21,827 bases of DNA from contig JBOGED010000094.1 of assembly GCA_050743625.1 (NCBI GenBank), forward strand, positions 1 through 21,827, read 5' to 3'. Made by a program: the position numbers and the translations under genes. The stretch is from JBOGED01 sp050743625. GTDB lineage: Bacteria > Actinomycetota > Nitriliruptoria > Euzebyales > Egibacteraceae. This document shows, one piece after another, positions 1-7,369 of this stretch. Each line of letters starts with the position of its first letter. The stretch's first letter is position 1. The notes below the pieces were generated by a model that was given only the letters and a program-made list of their open reading frames with translations, searched no databases and was not told the origin of the DNA.

Positions 1-15
1 CCTCTACCCGCTCTC

Positions 16-165
16 TCAGCAGCAGATGGAATGGATGGGTGGGCAATACGGGCTGCAGATGCTCCACGGCCACGTCGTCGCCTGGGCGTCAGCCATGGCG
101 GCCACGTTGAGCTCGTCGGCGTTGGCGTAGACCTCGTAGCCGGCGATCAGTGCACTCGCGTCCAT
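16..165 (-). CDS. RiPP precursor peptide A (class V lanthipeptide-like)
   Basis: This 49-residue peptide is too short to be found easily. It starts at ATG 165 with a GGAGG ribosome site 5 nt upstream, the same geometry as the two sister precursors. The leader reads MDASALIAGYEVYA then NADELNVAA and is almost identical to those of B and C. The C-terminal half (about residues 29-49) is the presumed core: Trp32, Trp34, Ser35, Cys37, Ser38, Cys41, Pro42-Pro43, Ser46 and a terminal Cys48-Cys49. Ser/Thr would be the dehydration sites and Cys the thioether donors if the neighbouring kinase/HopA1 pair acts on it. It lies 27 bp behind precursor B in the same operon and differs from B mainly at residues 32-34. 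The modification chemistry is inferred from context; no core residue is proven modified. The operon runs on beyond base 1. Confidence 0.85.
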   Translation of the reverse strand: MDASALIAGYEVYANADELNVAAMADAQATTWPWSICSPYCPPIHSICC

Positions 166-192
166 CTCTCCCTCCTTTCGCTCTCGGCTCTC

Positions 193-342
193 TCAGCAGC
201 AGATGGAATGGATGGGTGGGCAGAGCGGGCTGCAGATGCTGCACGGCAACGTCGTCGCTGGCGCGTCGACCGTGGCCGCCACGTTGAGCTCGTCGGCGTT
301 GGTGTAGACCTCGTAGCCGGCGATCAGGTCGCTAGCGTCCAT
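193..342 (-). CDS. RiPP precursor peptide B (class V lanthipeptide-like)
   Basis: This is a 49-residue peptide whose ATG at 342 lies inside the last codons of the ABC exporter gene (11 bp overlap), which implies translational coupling. GGAGG stands 5 nt before the start. The leader matches A and C (MDASDLIAGYEVYT, NADELNVAA). The core region carries Thr30, Thr31, Cys34, Ser35, Cys37, Ser38, Cys41, Ser46 and terminal Cys48-Cys49. The segment ending CPPIHSICC is identical to A, so A and B are a recent tandem duplication. With five Cys and five Ser/Thr in 20 residues it could form several thioether rings, or disulfides if left unmodified. Assignment as a precursor rests on the leader/core pattern and its position between exporter and precursor A. 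Confidence 0.88.
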   Translation of the reverse strand: MDASDLIAGYEVYTNADELNVAATVDAPATTLPCSICSPLCPPIHSICC

Positions 343-2143
343 TTCTTCCTCCTTTCATCGCGATCGGTTCGGCGGCATGCCCATTCGCCATTGCGGCGGC
401 TTCGCCGCCGATGAGCTGCCCGGCGACGAGCTGCCGGTACAGCGGGCATTCGTCGAGCAGGCGCTCGTGGGGTCCCTCGCCGGCGACCTGGCCGCGATCC
501 AGGACGACGATGTGGGACGCGTGGCGGACCGTGGAGAGCCGGTGCGCCACGACAAGGACCGTCCGGGTAGCCGCGATCCGCGCGATCACGTCGCGGAACC
601 TGGCCTCGCTGAGGCTGTCGAGCTGGGACGTCGGCTCGTCGAGGAGCACGATGTGCGCGTCGCTCAGCAGGGCGCGGGCCAGGGCGAGGCGCTGCCGCTG
701 CCCACCGGACAGCTCCGTGCCAGCCCCCAAGACGGTGTCGAGGCCGGCCGGAAGGTTCTGGATCACCTGACGCATGCCGACCTCGTCCAGCGCGTGGAGC
801 AGCGTCTCGTCACAGACGCCGTCGCCGCGCCCCAGGATCAGGTTCGCGCGCACGGTGTCTTCGAGCATGGTGCAGTCCTGGTCGACGTAGGCGAGACGTC
901 TTCGCAGCTCCTCCAGGTCGCTGCCGCCCGCGACGTCCAGGCCGTCGACCATGATCCGGCCACCGTCGACCCGCTCGAAGCCCTCGATCAGCTTCAGTAT
1001 CGTGGTCTTGCCCGCCCCGGAGGGACCCACGAGCGCGGTGAGCGAGCGAGGGGATACCCCCACACGTCTCAGTACCGGGTCTCCCTCGTAGGCGAACTCC
1101 ACGTCCTCGAAGCCGATGGCGGCGGGCTGGGTGGGACGTGGTCCAGTGGTGCCTGGGCTTCGGCGATCCCCGCCCTCAGGGTGGGCCAGAAGGACCTCCG
1201 CGAACCGCTCACGCATGCTCAGGCCCGCTTTGAGCCGTCCCAGACCCATCGCCACGACCGCGACAGGAGTGATCACCTGCACCAGATAGAGGAGGAACGC
1301 CGCAAGTGCGGCAACGTCGAACTCGCCCGACCGCATCCGGACCGCGCCGACGACGATCACGCCGACGAGTGCCATCTGCTGGCCGAGCGCGGTGGCGGGG
1401 CCGATGAAGGATTGCCGCCATGCGAAGGCGACCCCCGTGGCGCGGGCCTGGAGCGCCAGACCGGAGAGGCGTCCCGCCACCCAGTCCTCCCCACGGTAGG
1501 CCTTGATCGTGGGGAGCGACATCAGTGCCGAGCTGAAGCGCTGCGCCAGCAGCCCCAGCAATCCCTGGTACTCCAGTGCCGTGACCTGCAGCCGCTTGTA
1601 CACCACCGCGATCGCCGCCGCCGCGACGGCGAATGCGCCGAGGGTGATGGCGAGCAGGACCCAGTCCAGCCACGCCATGATCGCAACCGTCCCAACGACC
1701 ATAAGCACCGCGGACGGCAACTGACCGAGCCCAACGTCCAACGCGCTGCGCAGCTGCATGGTGTCGGCGGTGACTCGCGAGGTCAGGTCTCCCGCGCCGA
1801 ACCTGCGGACCTCGCGCAGGGGCAGGCGCAGCGCCTGGCCCATCACGCGGGACCGCAAGCCCACCAGGAGGTCCTCGCCCAAGCTCGCGAGCATCATCGT
1901 CGAGCCCGCGCTCGTGGCGGCCGACACGAGAGAGAGCACGAGCAATCCGATGAGCGGAGCGGTCGTACTCGCGCCCCGCTCGATAGCGCCAATGAGTTGA
2001 GCGACGACCAAGGGCAGGAGCAACGCGGCTCCCGCCGCCACGATGGTCGTCAGAGACGCCGCGACCAGCCACGGCGTCTTTCCTTCGCTGAGGTCTCGCA
2101 AGAGCCTCAGCCGTCCGTCGGGTGCGATTCCCACAGTTGCCAT
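332..2143 (-). CDS. ABC exporter, fused membrane and ATPase domains
   Basis: This 603-residue half-transporter probably exports the modified peptides. The N-terminal 300 residues hold about six hydrophobic segments of the ABC exporter fold. The ATPase domain has Walker A GPSGAGKTT (373-381), signature LSGGQ (478-482), Walker B HIVLLDEPT (497-505) and the switch His534. There is no N-terminal C39 peptidase domain, so leader removal must come from another protein. The start is ATG 2143 with AGAAGG 6 nt upstream. It follows precursor C by 71 bp containing a strong hairpin. Its last residues, GGRNGR, are written by the ribosome site and start of precursor B, which it overlaps by 11 bp. A homodimer is expected because no second half-transporter is visible here. 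Substrate identity is inferred from position. Confidence 0.93.
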   Translation of the reverse strand: MATVGIAPDGRLRLLRDLSEGKTPWLVAASLTTIVAAGAALLLPLVVAQLIGAIERGASTTAPLIGLLVLSLVSAATSAGSTMMLASLGEDLLVGLRSRVMGQALRLPLREVRRFGAGDLTSRVTADTMQLRSALDVGLGQLPSAVLMVVGTVAIMAWLDWVLLAITLGAFAVAAAAIAVVYKRLQVTALEYQGLLGLLAQRFSSALMSLPTIKAYRGEDWVAGRLSGLALQARATGVAFAWRQSFIGPATALGQQMALVGVIVVGAVRMRSGEFDVAALAAFLLYLVQVITPVAVVAMGLGRLKAGLSMRERFAEVLLAHPEGGDRRSPGTTGPRPTQPAAIGFEDVEFAYEGDPVLRRVGVSPRSLTALVGPSGAGKTTILKLIEGFERVDGGRIMVDGLDVAGGSDLEELRRRLAYVDQDCTMLEDTVRANLILGRGDGVCDETLLHALDEVGMRQVIQNLPAGLDTVLGAGTELSGGQRQRLALARALLSDAHIVLLDEPTSQLDSLSEARFRDVIARIAATRTVLVVAHRLSTVRHASHIVVLDRGQVAGEGPHERLLDECPLYRQLVAGQLIGGEAAAMANGHAAEPIAMKGGRNGR

Positions 2144-2174
2144 ATCACGCCTTCTGTGGTTTCGTAGGACACGA

Positions 2175-2200
2175 GGTGCCCGGGAGAGCCCCCGGGCACC
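2175..2200 (-). promoter_or_regulatory. Intra-operon hairpin between precursor C and exporter
   Basis: A perfect 10-bp inverted repeat (GGTGCCCGGG / CCCGGGCACC) with a 6-nt loop lies in the only sizeable gap of the operon. No T-run follows in the minus direction, so it is not a classical intrinsic terminator. It may be a partial attenuator or a 3' stabilising stem that raises precursor C mRNA over exporter mRNA. That role is inferred; the stem itself is plain in the sequence. Confidence 0.7.
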
Positions 2201-2214
2201 CCAGCGTCACTGTC

Positions 2215-2355
2215 TCAGCAGCTGAAGAAACCGGTGGCGAAGCTCGCCACGGTGCACGGCACGGTCGTCGCGGGGGCGTCGACCATCGCTGCCACGTTGA
2301 GTTCATCGGCGTCGGCGTAGATCTCGTAGCCGGCGATCAGTTCACTCGCGTCCAT
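2215..2355 (-). CDS. RiPP precursor peptide C (class V lanthipeptide-like, distinct core)
   Basis: This is a 46-residue peptide starting at ATG 2355, 14 bp inside the end of the HopA1-domain gene, with GGAGG 5 nt upstream. The leader (MDASELIAGYEIYA, DADELNVAAMVDAPATT) matches A and B, but the core is unrelated to theirs: VPCTVASFATGFFSC. It has Thr30, Thr31, Cys34, Thr35, Ser38, Thr41, Ser45 and C-terminal Cys46. Thr41 and Cys46 are separated by four residues, the spacing of the C-terminal avionin (aminovinyl-cysteine) ring in thioamitides such as thioviridamide. No cysteine decarboxylase gene is visible, so that ring is only a possibility. It is the first precursor after the modification genes. 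Confidence 0.9.
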   Translation of the reverse strand: MDASELIAGYEIYADADELNVAAMVDAPATTVPCTVASFATGFFSC

Positions 2356-3370
2356 TTCTCCCTCCTCTCCTTCTCGGACCGCCGCTGGACACGGCGGGGC
2401 GGTCATGGACAACGGCGCCGCTCTCGCGGAGGGCGGCTTCTTGGTCTAGGTCGAGATCTGGCGAGTCGTCGTTGCGCCAAGAGGCGGTAGGGTCGACCGA
2501 GGCGGCCCGCCAGACGTCCCGCAGCACGTCGTCCCACGGCAGGCCGGCGCGCACGCTCTGGATCAGCGCCGATGCCACCACGCTCGACCGGTGCTCTCCG
2601 AAGCTCAGGCGCTGCCGACCGGGTCGGCGGTCCGTGGGCTCCCAGGCCACGGCGACGCCGTCCGCCAAGCGGCGGCAGAATGCCGAGACGGGCGGTGAGA
2701 CCTCGGCCATGCCGTCCACGGCCTCGGCTATCGAGCGGGCAGCGTGCCACGACCCGCGCGGCAAGTAGACCGTGAGGGCGTCCGTGCGCGGGTAGAACCA
2801 CCGGACGGAGGAGATCTTCGCCCGATAGGGTGCTCGGGAGGCTTCCAGCGCCCGCAGGACGACTCCCCACACCGCGCCAGCGCCGTCGGCGTCGGCAATA
2901 TGCACGTAGGCGCGGAGCAGCGGACCCTGCGACGGGCTCGGTCGCGAGCCTTGCACCATGAGGAACCCGGGTGAGACGGCCGGGTGCTCAGGACGGACCC
3001 GGACATCCGTGGCAGCGCCTTCCCCGCCTACCAGCCGGTCGAGGGGAACCCAGACGTTGACGCCGGCCCACTCGACCAGCGCGAGCCCCCGCGCCTGGTC
3101 TCGGCGCGACAGGGTCGTGGGAACCGTGACCTCGCCGTGGGGCACCGCCGCCGTGAGGCGATCCTCGAAGAGCCGATCACGGACCATTCGTGCCTGCACC
3201 GGGAGCTCCTCGGCGCGGCGGAGGTGCAGCACCTCGTACAACGCCAGCCCGATCCGGGCCTCCAGGTCCCGCGGCTCCTTCTCCGCCAAGGTCCGACCGG
3301 CGACGCGCGCGCGCCGGAGGTCTCCAGAGACCCAGTGCTCGGCCAGCTCGGGAAAGGCGGCGGCGCTCAT
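2342..3370 (-). CDS. HopA1-domain protein, predicted lanthionine-forming lyase
   Basis: This 342-residue protein resembles the HopA1 effector-type domain that works with an APH-like kinase in class V lanthipeptide synthesis (LxmY, SprH3) and in thioamitide clusters (TvaD). In that scheme the kinase phosphorylates core Ser/Thr and the HopA1 protein eliminates phosphate. Supporting segments are the central strands AYVHIADADG (154-163), YRAKISSVRWFYPRTDALTV (182-201) with Lys185, Arg196 and Asp198, and SFGEHRS (256-262). The start is ATG 3370, sharing ATGA with the kinase stop. The C-terminal tail GGRNGRE is low complexity and encoded by the ribosome site and start of precursor C, which it overlaps by 14 bp. 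The family call is from remembered motifs and the kinase neighbour; a profile search against PF17914 would settle it. Confidence 0.8.
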   Translation of the reverse strand: MSAAAFPELAEHWVSGDLRRARVAGRTLAEKEPRDLEARIGLALYEVLHLRRAEELPVQARMVRDRLFEDRLTAAVPHGEVTVPTTLSRRDQARGLALVEWAGVNVWVPLDRLVGGEGAATDVRVRPEHPAVSPGFLMVQGSRPSPSQGPLLRAYVHIADADGAGAVWGVVLRALEASRAPYRAKISSVRWFYPRTDALTVYLPRGSWHAARSIAEAVDGMAEVSPPVSAFCRRLADGVAVAWEPTDRRPGRQRLSFGEHRSSVVASALIQSVRAGLPWDDVLRDVWRAASVDPTASWRNDDSPDLDLDQEAALRESGAVVHDRPAVSSGGPRRRGGRNGRE

Positions 3371-4515
3371 GACCGCGGCTCCCCGTCGTCGAGCCCCAGT
3401 ACGGCCACGAACCGCTCCGGTGTGAGCAGGGCCGTGCGACCGACGCCCGCTGCGGCGCGCTGGATCGGTTGGAGGCGCGAGGTATTGGCTGCGCCCGCAA
3501 GGAGCCGATCGAGGAGATGCCATCCGGCGAACGCGGTAGCGCGGACGGCCAACTCGTCGTCGACGGCCTGCCTTGCGCGCCGGTAACCGCGCCAGAAGGC
3601 TTGGACCTTTGGTCGGAGCCGTTCCAGCTTCTCGACCCCGCGGCTTGGGATGTCGGCGGCGACCAGTTGGACATAGCGCTTCCGCTCGTCGCCGCGGCTG
3701 GTGACGATGTCCAGCATGGCGCGGTAGAGCCATTCGCCGGCGAAGCTCCCGATGTCGCGCGCGCCGTCGGCCAACCGAAACTCCTCCCAATCGGTGAGAT
3801 AAAGGCGGCCGTCGTGCAGCAGCAGCTGGTCGACCCGCAGGTCGCAGTGGGCGGGGACACGCGCCGCGCCGCGCTCTCGGGCCACCAAGGATCGGATCGC
3901 CCCGCGGAGCTCCGCGTCGCGTTGCAGCAGTGACCACGCCTGCAACTCGGCCGCCGAGCAGTTGAAGAAGAACGCCTCCGGCAGACCCTCGAGCAGCTCC
4001 AGCGACGGCAGGGGCGGAGGCAGGGCCTCGAGCCCCCATTCGGTCTGGTGGGGTGTGTCGTGCAAGCGCGCCAGCCCCGCGCCCATGGTCTCGGCGACCG
4101 TGTCGTCGAAGCGCTCGGCGACCATGAGCTCGGCTCCCGAGGTGGCGCCCTGCAGGTACTCGAAGGCGATGAGCCGCTCCTGGACGTCCCAGCCGAAACA
4201 TCCGGGCGCGTCCAAGGTCCATGCCGCCCTCGCGCGGATTAACCGCTCGTAGGAGAGCAGTCGCCGCATCCGGGCGGCGGTGTGGATCGGATCCCCGCTC
4301 AGCTTCTTGACCAGGACAGGCTTGCCGCTCGTAGTGGTCCCGGCCCACACGTCGTTCCGTCCTACCAGGCCATGCACGGACTCGGGTATGAAGGCGCCCA
4401 GGCCCAACTCGGTGAGAAACCGGCCGACCTCAGGCACCTCCCGCAGATCTCGCGGAGCCATGCGCCGCGCCGATGCTTCCGCGCCCGCGGCGGGGGCTGC
4501 GACCGCCGCCGTCAT
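3367..4515 (-). CDS. APH-like phosphotransferase, predicted peptide Ser/Thr kinase of class V lanthipeptide system
   Basis: This 382-residue protein has an aminoglycoside-phosphotransferase kinase fold. It has an N-lobe strand with Lys70/Lys71 (KPVLVKKL), a catalytic loop HCDLRVDQ with His223, Asp225 and Gln230 (Gln replaces the usual Asn), and the metal-binding TDWEE with Asp242. There is no LanC-like cyclase domain, unlike class III and IV lanthipeptide synthetases. Pairing with a HopA1 gene in ATGA overlap, and with leader-core peptides, makes a LxmK/SprPT-type role likely: phosphorylation of core Ser/Thr before elimination. The start at ATG 4515 overlaps the methyltransferase stop (ATGA). 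A longer frame reaching 4593 exists but would overlap the methyltransferase by 82 bp. An antibiotic-resistance APH is the less likely alternative. Confidence 0.85.
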   Translation of the reverse strand: MTAAVAAPAAGAEASARRMAPRDLREVPEVGRFLTELGLGAFIPESVHGLVGRNDVWAGTTTSGKPVLVKKLSGDPIHTAARMRRLLSYERLIRARAAWTLDAPGCFGWDVQERLIAFEYLQGATSGAELMVAERFDDTVAETMGAGLARLHDTPHQTEWGLEALPPPLPSLELLEGLPEAFFFNCSAAELQAWSLLQRDAELRGAIRSLVARERGAARVPAHCDLRVDQLLLHDGRLYLTDWEEFRLADGARDIGSFAGEWLYRAMLDIVTSRGDERKRYVQLVAADIPSRGVEKLERLRPKVQAFWRGYRRARQAVDDELAVRATAFAGWHLLDRLLAGAANTSRLQPIQRAAAGVGRTALLTPERFVAVLGLDDGEPRS

Positions 4516-5558
4516 CGGGCGCTCCGCCCGGCCGCCACCTGGACCGGTCGAAGGGCCATCACGGACCGGACCGGACTGTCGAGGCCGCGCCACGCGACCT
4601 CGAGACCCGCCCCGGCGGCAAGCGCCTCGAGGTCGGACACCGTCCGGTCGGGGTTGCCCATGCTGGCCTCGAGGCGCAGCGCGACGGCCGTGCGCTCGAC
4701 GGGATCGGCGTGGGCCGCGGACAGGTGGACCTCCGCCAGCAGCACCACGCCCCCGTCCCCCGCGGCCTCGGCGCAGCGGCGGAGGATGGCGATCGCCCGA
4801 TCGTCATCCCAGTCGGCCAGGATCGCCGAGACCAGGTAGACGTCCGCACCTGGCGGCAGGGGATCGAAGAAGCTGCTCCCCACGACCTGGCACCGGTCGG
4901 CCAGCCCAGCCAGCTCTAGGCTCCGCTCGGCCATGCGCGCGAAGCATGGCAGATCGACCAGCGTTGCCCGCAGATGAGGGTGCGCCCGCAGCAACGCGGA
5001 GACCAGCGCGCCGCTGTTCCCCCCCACGTCGACGACGGACTCGACAGCACTCCAGTCGTAGCCGTCGACGATGAGGTCGGCATCGAAGCCAGGGTTGGTG
5101 CGTACGAACGCCTCCATCCCGCCGACCGCTACGCCGCCATCGAGGTCGTCCCACAGGTTGCGACCGTGAGCCCCCTCGTATGCCGGACCGCCGGTACGCA
5201 GCGTATGCAGGATCTCCACCAAGCTCAGCTCGGCTCGACCCACCACGTGATCGATGTCGAGGAAGGGCCGCACACCCAAGTGGTCGTTCTCGCTGAGCAG
5301 CGGGAACCCAAGCTCATCGACCTCGTAGCTCCCCGGCGGCTCCTCCCGGAGCACCCCCAGGGCGCACAGGTGCTCGAGCAGCTTGCGCAATGGCCGCGGC
5401 TGGCAGTTCGTCGCCGCGGCGATCTCCCCGGCCTCGTGCGCTCCCCCGGCGATGAGATCGGCCAGCCGCAGCGTCGCCGCCGCCCGCAGCGCCATCGGCG
5501 TCACGACATCCGCCATGCGTAACAGCTCCACGCCTCGTATCTGGGTTTGCGCGCTCAA
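4512..5558 (-). CDS. SAM-dependent methyltransferase, O-methyltransferase family 2 fold
   Basis: This 348-residue protein is first in the RiPP operon. It has an N-terminal winged-helix dimerisation region (about 10-100) and a Rossmann domain with the SAM motif DVGGNSG (177-183) and Asp202. In family-2 O-methyltransferases the catalytic base is a His in a ...LHDW... motif; here the aligned residues are LADW, with Ala248 in its place, so the reaction may not be ordinary O-methylation. N-terminal methylation of the peptide, as in cacaoidin and lexapeptide, is one option. The start is TTG 5558 because a perfect GGAGG lies 7 nt upstream and homology begins there; the longer frame to 5657 adds unconserved residues. 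The stop overlaps the kinase start. The substrate is inferred. Confidence 0.85.
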   Translation of the reverse strand: MSAQTQIRGVELLRMADVVTPMALRAAATLRLADLIAGGAHEAGEIAAATNCQPRPLRKLLEHLCALGVLREEPPGSYEVDELGFPLLSENDHLGVRPFLDIDHVVGRAELSLVEILHTLRTGGPAYEGAHGRNLWDDLDGGVAVGGMEAFVRTNPGFDADLIVDGYDWSAVESVVDVGGNSGALVSALLRAHPHLRATLVDLPCFARMAERSLELAGLADRCQVVGSSFFDPLPPGADVYLVSAILADWDDDRAIAILRRCAEAAGDGGVVLLAEVHLSAAHADPVERTAVALRLEASMGNPDRTVSDLEALAAGAGLEVAWRGLDSPVRSVMALRPVQVAAGRSAR

Positions 5559-5807
5559 TGTGCCGCCTCCCTCTGTGGGACTTGTATGTGTACGCCCGTG
5601 ACATTGACACCCTGCGTTAATGAGCATGCCGAGCGTGCGAGGCGGCGTGTAGATCAAGAAGTCACCGGTTCCTTCTGGCGTTTGTCATATGCCATTGCCG
5701 TGGCGTGGCGAGCCGGGTACGCGTGATGATCAGCGGCTCCCCGCCGCTCGGGTAGAAACTCGACAGATCCCGCCTTTCGCTTACGCTCGATTGAAGTGGG
5801 AAACCAA
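5559..5807. promoter_or_regulatory. Divergent control region between RiPP operon and XRE regulator
   Basis: These 249 bp separate the two divergent starts and must hold both promoters. An imperfect dyad GTGACATTGACAC (5598-5610; 5 of 6 pairs match around a central T) sits 40-52 bp before the methyltransferase TTG. It is a reasonable operator candidate. I could not pick convincing -35/-10 pairs on either strand. Confidence 0.45.
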
Positions 5808-7241
5808 ATGACCTTCAACGACGAGCTTGAGCGGATCGCGACGCTGCGCGCGTATGGGCTGGCGTGTGGCTGGACCTGTGAGCGGACGGCTGAGGAGATC
5901 GTCGCCCGCTTCGACGTGACGCCGCTGAAGGCGCAGCGGCTGGCGCGGGGCTGGACCCGCCCGCGCGCCGTCGAGGAGATCCTCCTCACCTATGACGGCG
6001 AAGGGCTGCGACGGCCCTCGCTGACCCCACAGCGGCTCTGCGCCTGGGAGCACGGAAAAAGCCATCCGGGCGAGGAGTACCTGGACCGCCTCTGCCGGGT
6101 GTACGAGTCCCGCCCGGACAGGCTGGGGTTCGGCCGCGACTATGCGCCCGGCCCGCCGGAGGCGGACCACGTGGTGAGCGCGACACCGGTCGGGGGGAGC
6201 TCCCCCCACGAGCCGGATGGAAAGGAGGCAGCCACGGATCGCAGCCAATTCCTACGGGCGGCGGGGGTGACCGGATTGGCCACGCTGCTCGAACAGACAG
6301 GCCTGGCCTCGATGCGCCTGTCCCGCAAGTCCGAGGAGTCCAACGTCGGCCCGATCACACTCGACCAGCTGGAGCTGCGGGTGGCCAACCTGCGGCAAAG
6401 ATTCCAGCACACGCCGGAGGCGCAGCTGGTCAGTCCCGCCTCCGCTCTCCGCGAGGAGGTCGAGACGCTGTTGGACGGCAAGCAGCCGCTCACTCAACGG
6501 TCGGCGCTGCACCGCATCGCGGGGCAGCTCTCCGCCTTCTTGGGAGAGACCTCGTTCGACCTCAGTGACTTCCCCAGCGCGTACTCCCATCTCTTGACCG
6601 CCGAGCAGCTCGCCCGTGAGGTCGGCGATCACGACTTGCTCGCCGCGATCCGGGTCCGGCAAAGCACGGTCGCCCTGTGGGACGGGGATTACCGCATGGC
6701 GTTGCACTACGCGCGGGACGGCCAGCGCTACGCCACGGACGGCGCCACGTATGCCCAGCTCGCCGGCAGGGGCGAGGCGCGCGCCTGCGCGCGGCTGGGT
6801 GACCGTCCCGGCGTCTTCGAGGCCTTGGGGCGAGCCGAGCGCGCCCTGCCCAGCGACCAGTCCGGCGACGGATGGACGGTATTCGGCCCTGGTGCCTTGG
6901 AGCTGTACACGGGGATCTCGCTGCTGTGGCTCGGCAGCCCCGAGCAGGCCGAGCCACACGTCCGCCAGGCGATCTCCTTATACGAGGCCGCGCCTCCGTT
7001 GTTCCAGTCACCCGCCAACCACGCCCAAGCCGAGATCAACCTGGCCATCTGCATGGTCAACCAAGGTCAGCCGGAAGAGGGCCTCCGCCTCGCCACCGAG
7101 GCGCTCAAGGTCGACCGCGGTCACGTCGAGCCGAACCTGCAACAGGCAAAAGACCTGCTCACGGCCCTGGACCCGCGCTACCACGACCTCCCCGCCGCCC
7201 GCGACTTCGCCGACCACCTCCGCTCCATCCGCAGCTCGTGA
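5808..7241 (+). CDS. XRE-family HTH regulator with C-terminal TPR domain
   Basis: This 477-residue protein is divergent from the RiPP operon and its likely regulator. The N-terminal 110 residues form a lambda-repressor-like helix-turn-helix (SLTPQRLCAWEHGKSHPG, LDRLCRVYE, then RLGFGRDY). A variable linker follows, then helical repeats of TPR type from about 190 to 470 (for example GDYRMALHYARDG, GSPEQAEPHVRQAISLYE, GQPEEGLRLATEALKVD). This architecture is common in actinobacterial regulators, where TPRs may sense a ligand or partner. ATG 5808 is chosen, with a weak AGTGGG site upstream; GTG 5796 would add four residues. A 40-bp palindrome lies just after its stop. Control of the operon is inferred from divergent placement. 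Confidence 0.88.
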   Translation: MTFNDELERIATLRAYGLACGWTCERTAEEIVARFDVTPLKAQRLARGWTRPRAVEEILLTYDGEGLRRPSLTPQRLCAWEHGKSHPGEEYLDRLCRVYESRPDRLGFGRDYAPGPPEADHVVSATPVGGSSPHEPDGKEAATDRSQFLRAAGVTGLATLLEQTGLASMRLSRKSEESNVGPITLDQLELRVANLRQRFQHTPEAQLVSPASALREEVETLLDGKQPLTQRSALHRIAGQLSAFLGETSFDLSDFPSAYSHLLTAEQLAREVGDHDLLAAIRVRQSTVALWDGDYRMALHYARDGQRYATDGATYAQLAGRGEARACARLGDRPGVFEALGRAERALPSDQSGDGWTVFGPGALELYTGISLLWLGSPEQAEPHVRQAISLYEAAPPLFQSPANHAQAEINLAICMVNQGQPEEGLRLATEALKVDRGHVEPNLQQAKDLLTALDPRYHDLPAARDFADHLRSIRSS

Positions 7242-7275
7242 TGCACCTCGTGACGCAGCCGGCCTTTTCCTGCAC

Positions 7276-7315
7276 TGTGCAGAGTTCTGCCGGTACACCG
7301 GCATAACTCTGCACA
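7276..7315. repeat. Near-perfect 40-bp palindrome (terminator or operator)
   Basis: Arms of 19 bp, TGTGCAGAGTTCTGCCGGT and ACCGGCATAACTCTGCACA, match except for one pair and are separated by only AC. It lies between the XRE regulator stop (7241) and hemB (start 7370). No T-run follows on either strand. It could be a strong terminator-like stem for the regulator or a protein-binding site 54 bp before hemB. Confidence 0.7.
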
Positions 7316-7355
7316 ATAGGCCCGAGGGGGACCCGTCTGGGTCGGCTGACGCGCC

Positions 7356-7361
7356 TATCCT
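7356..7361 (+). promoter_or_regulatory. hemB: Candidate -10 element of hemB, leaderless-type
   Basis: TATCCT lies 8 nt before the hemB ATG (7370), the spacing expected when transcription starts at or near the start codon. There is no clear ribosome site. No convincing -35 is seen. The same TANNNT spacing recurs upstream of other starts in the window. Confidence 0.4.
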
Positions 7362-7369
7362 TGGGGGCC

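Noticed and set aside
377..2167. 596-residue plus-strand ORF opposite the exporter
   Set aside because: It is the antisense shadow of the ABC exporter gene; the sequence is low-complexity and has no domain, while the minus strand shows all ABC motifs.
2342..4348. 668-residue reading of the HopA1 frame
   Set aside because: The first 326 residues are an Arg/Pro/Gly-rich shadow of the kinase gene. The ATGA overlap at 3370 marks the real start.
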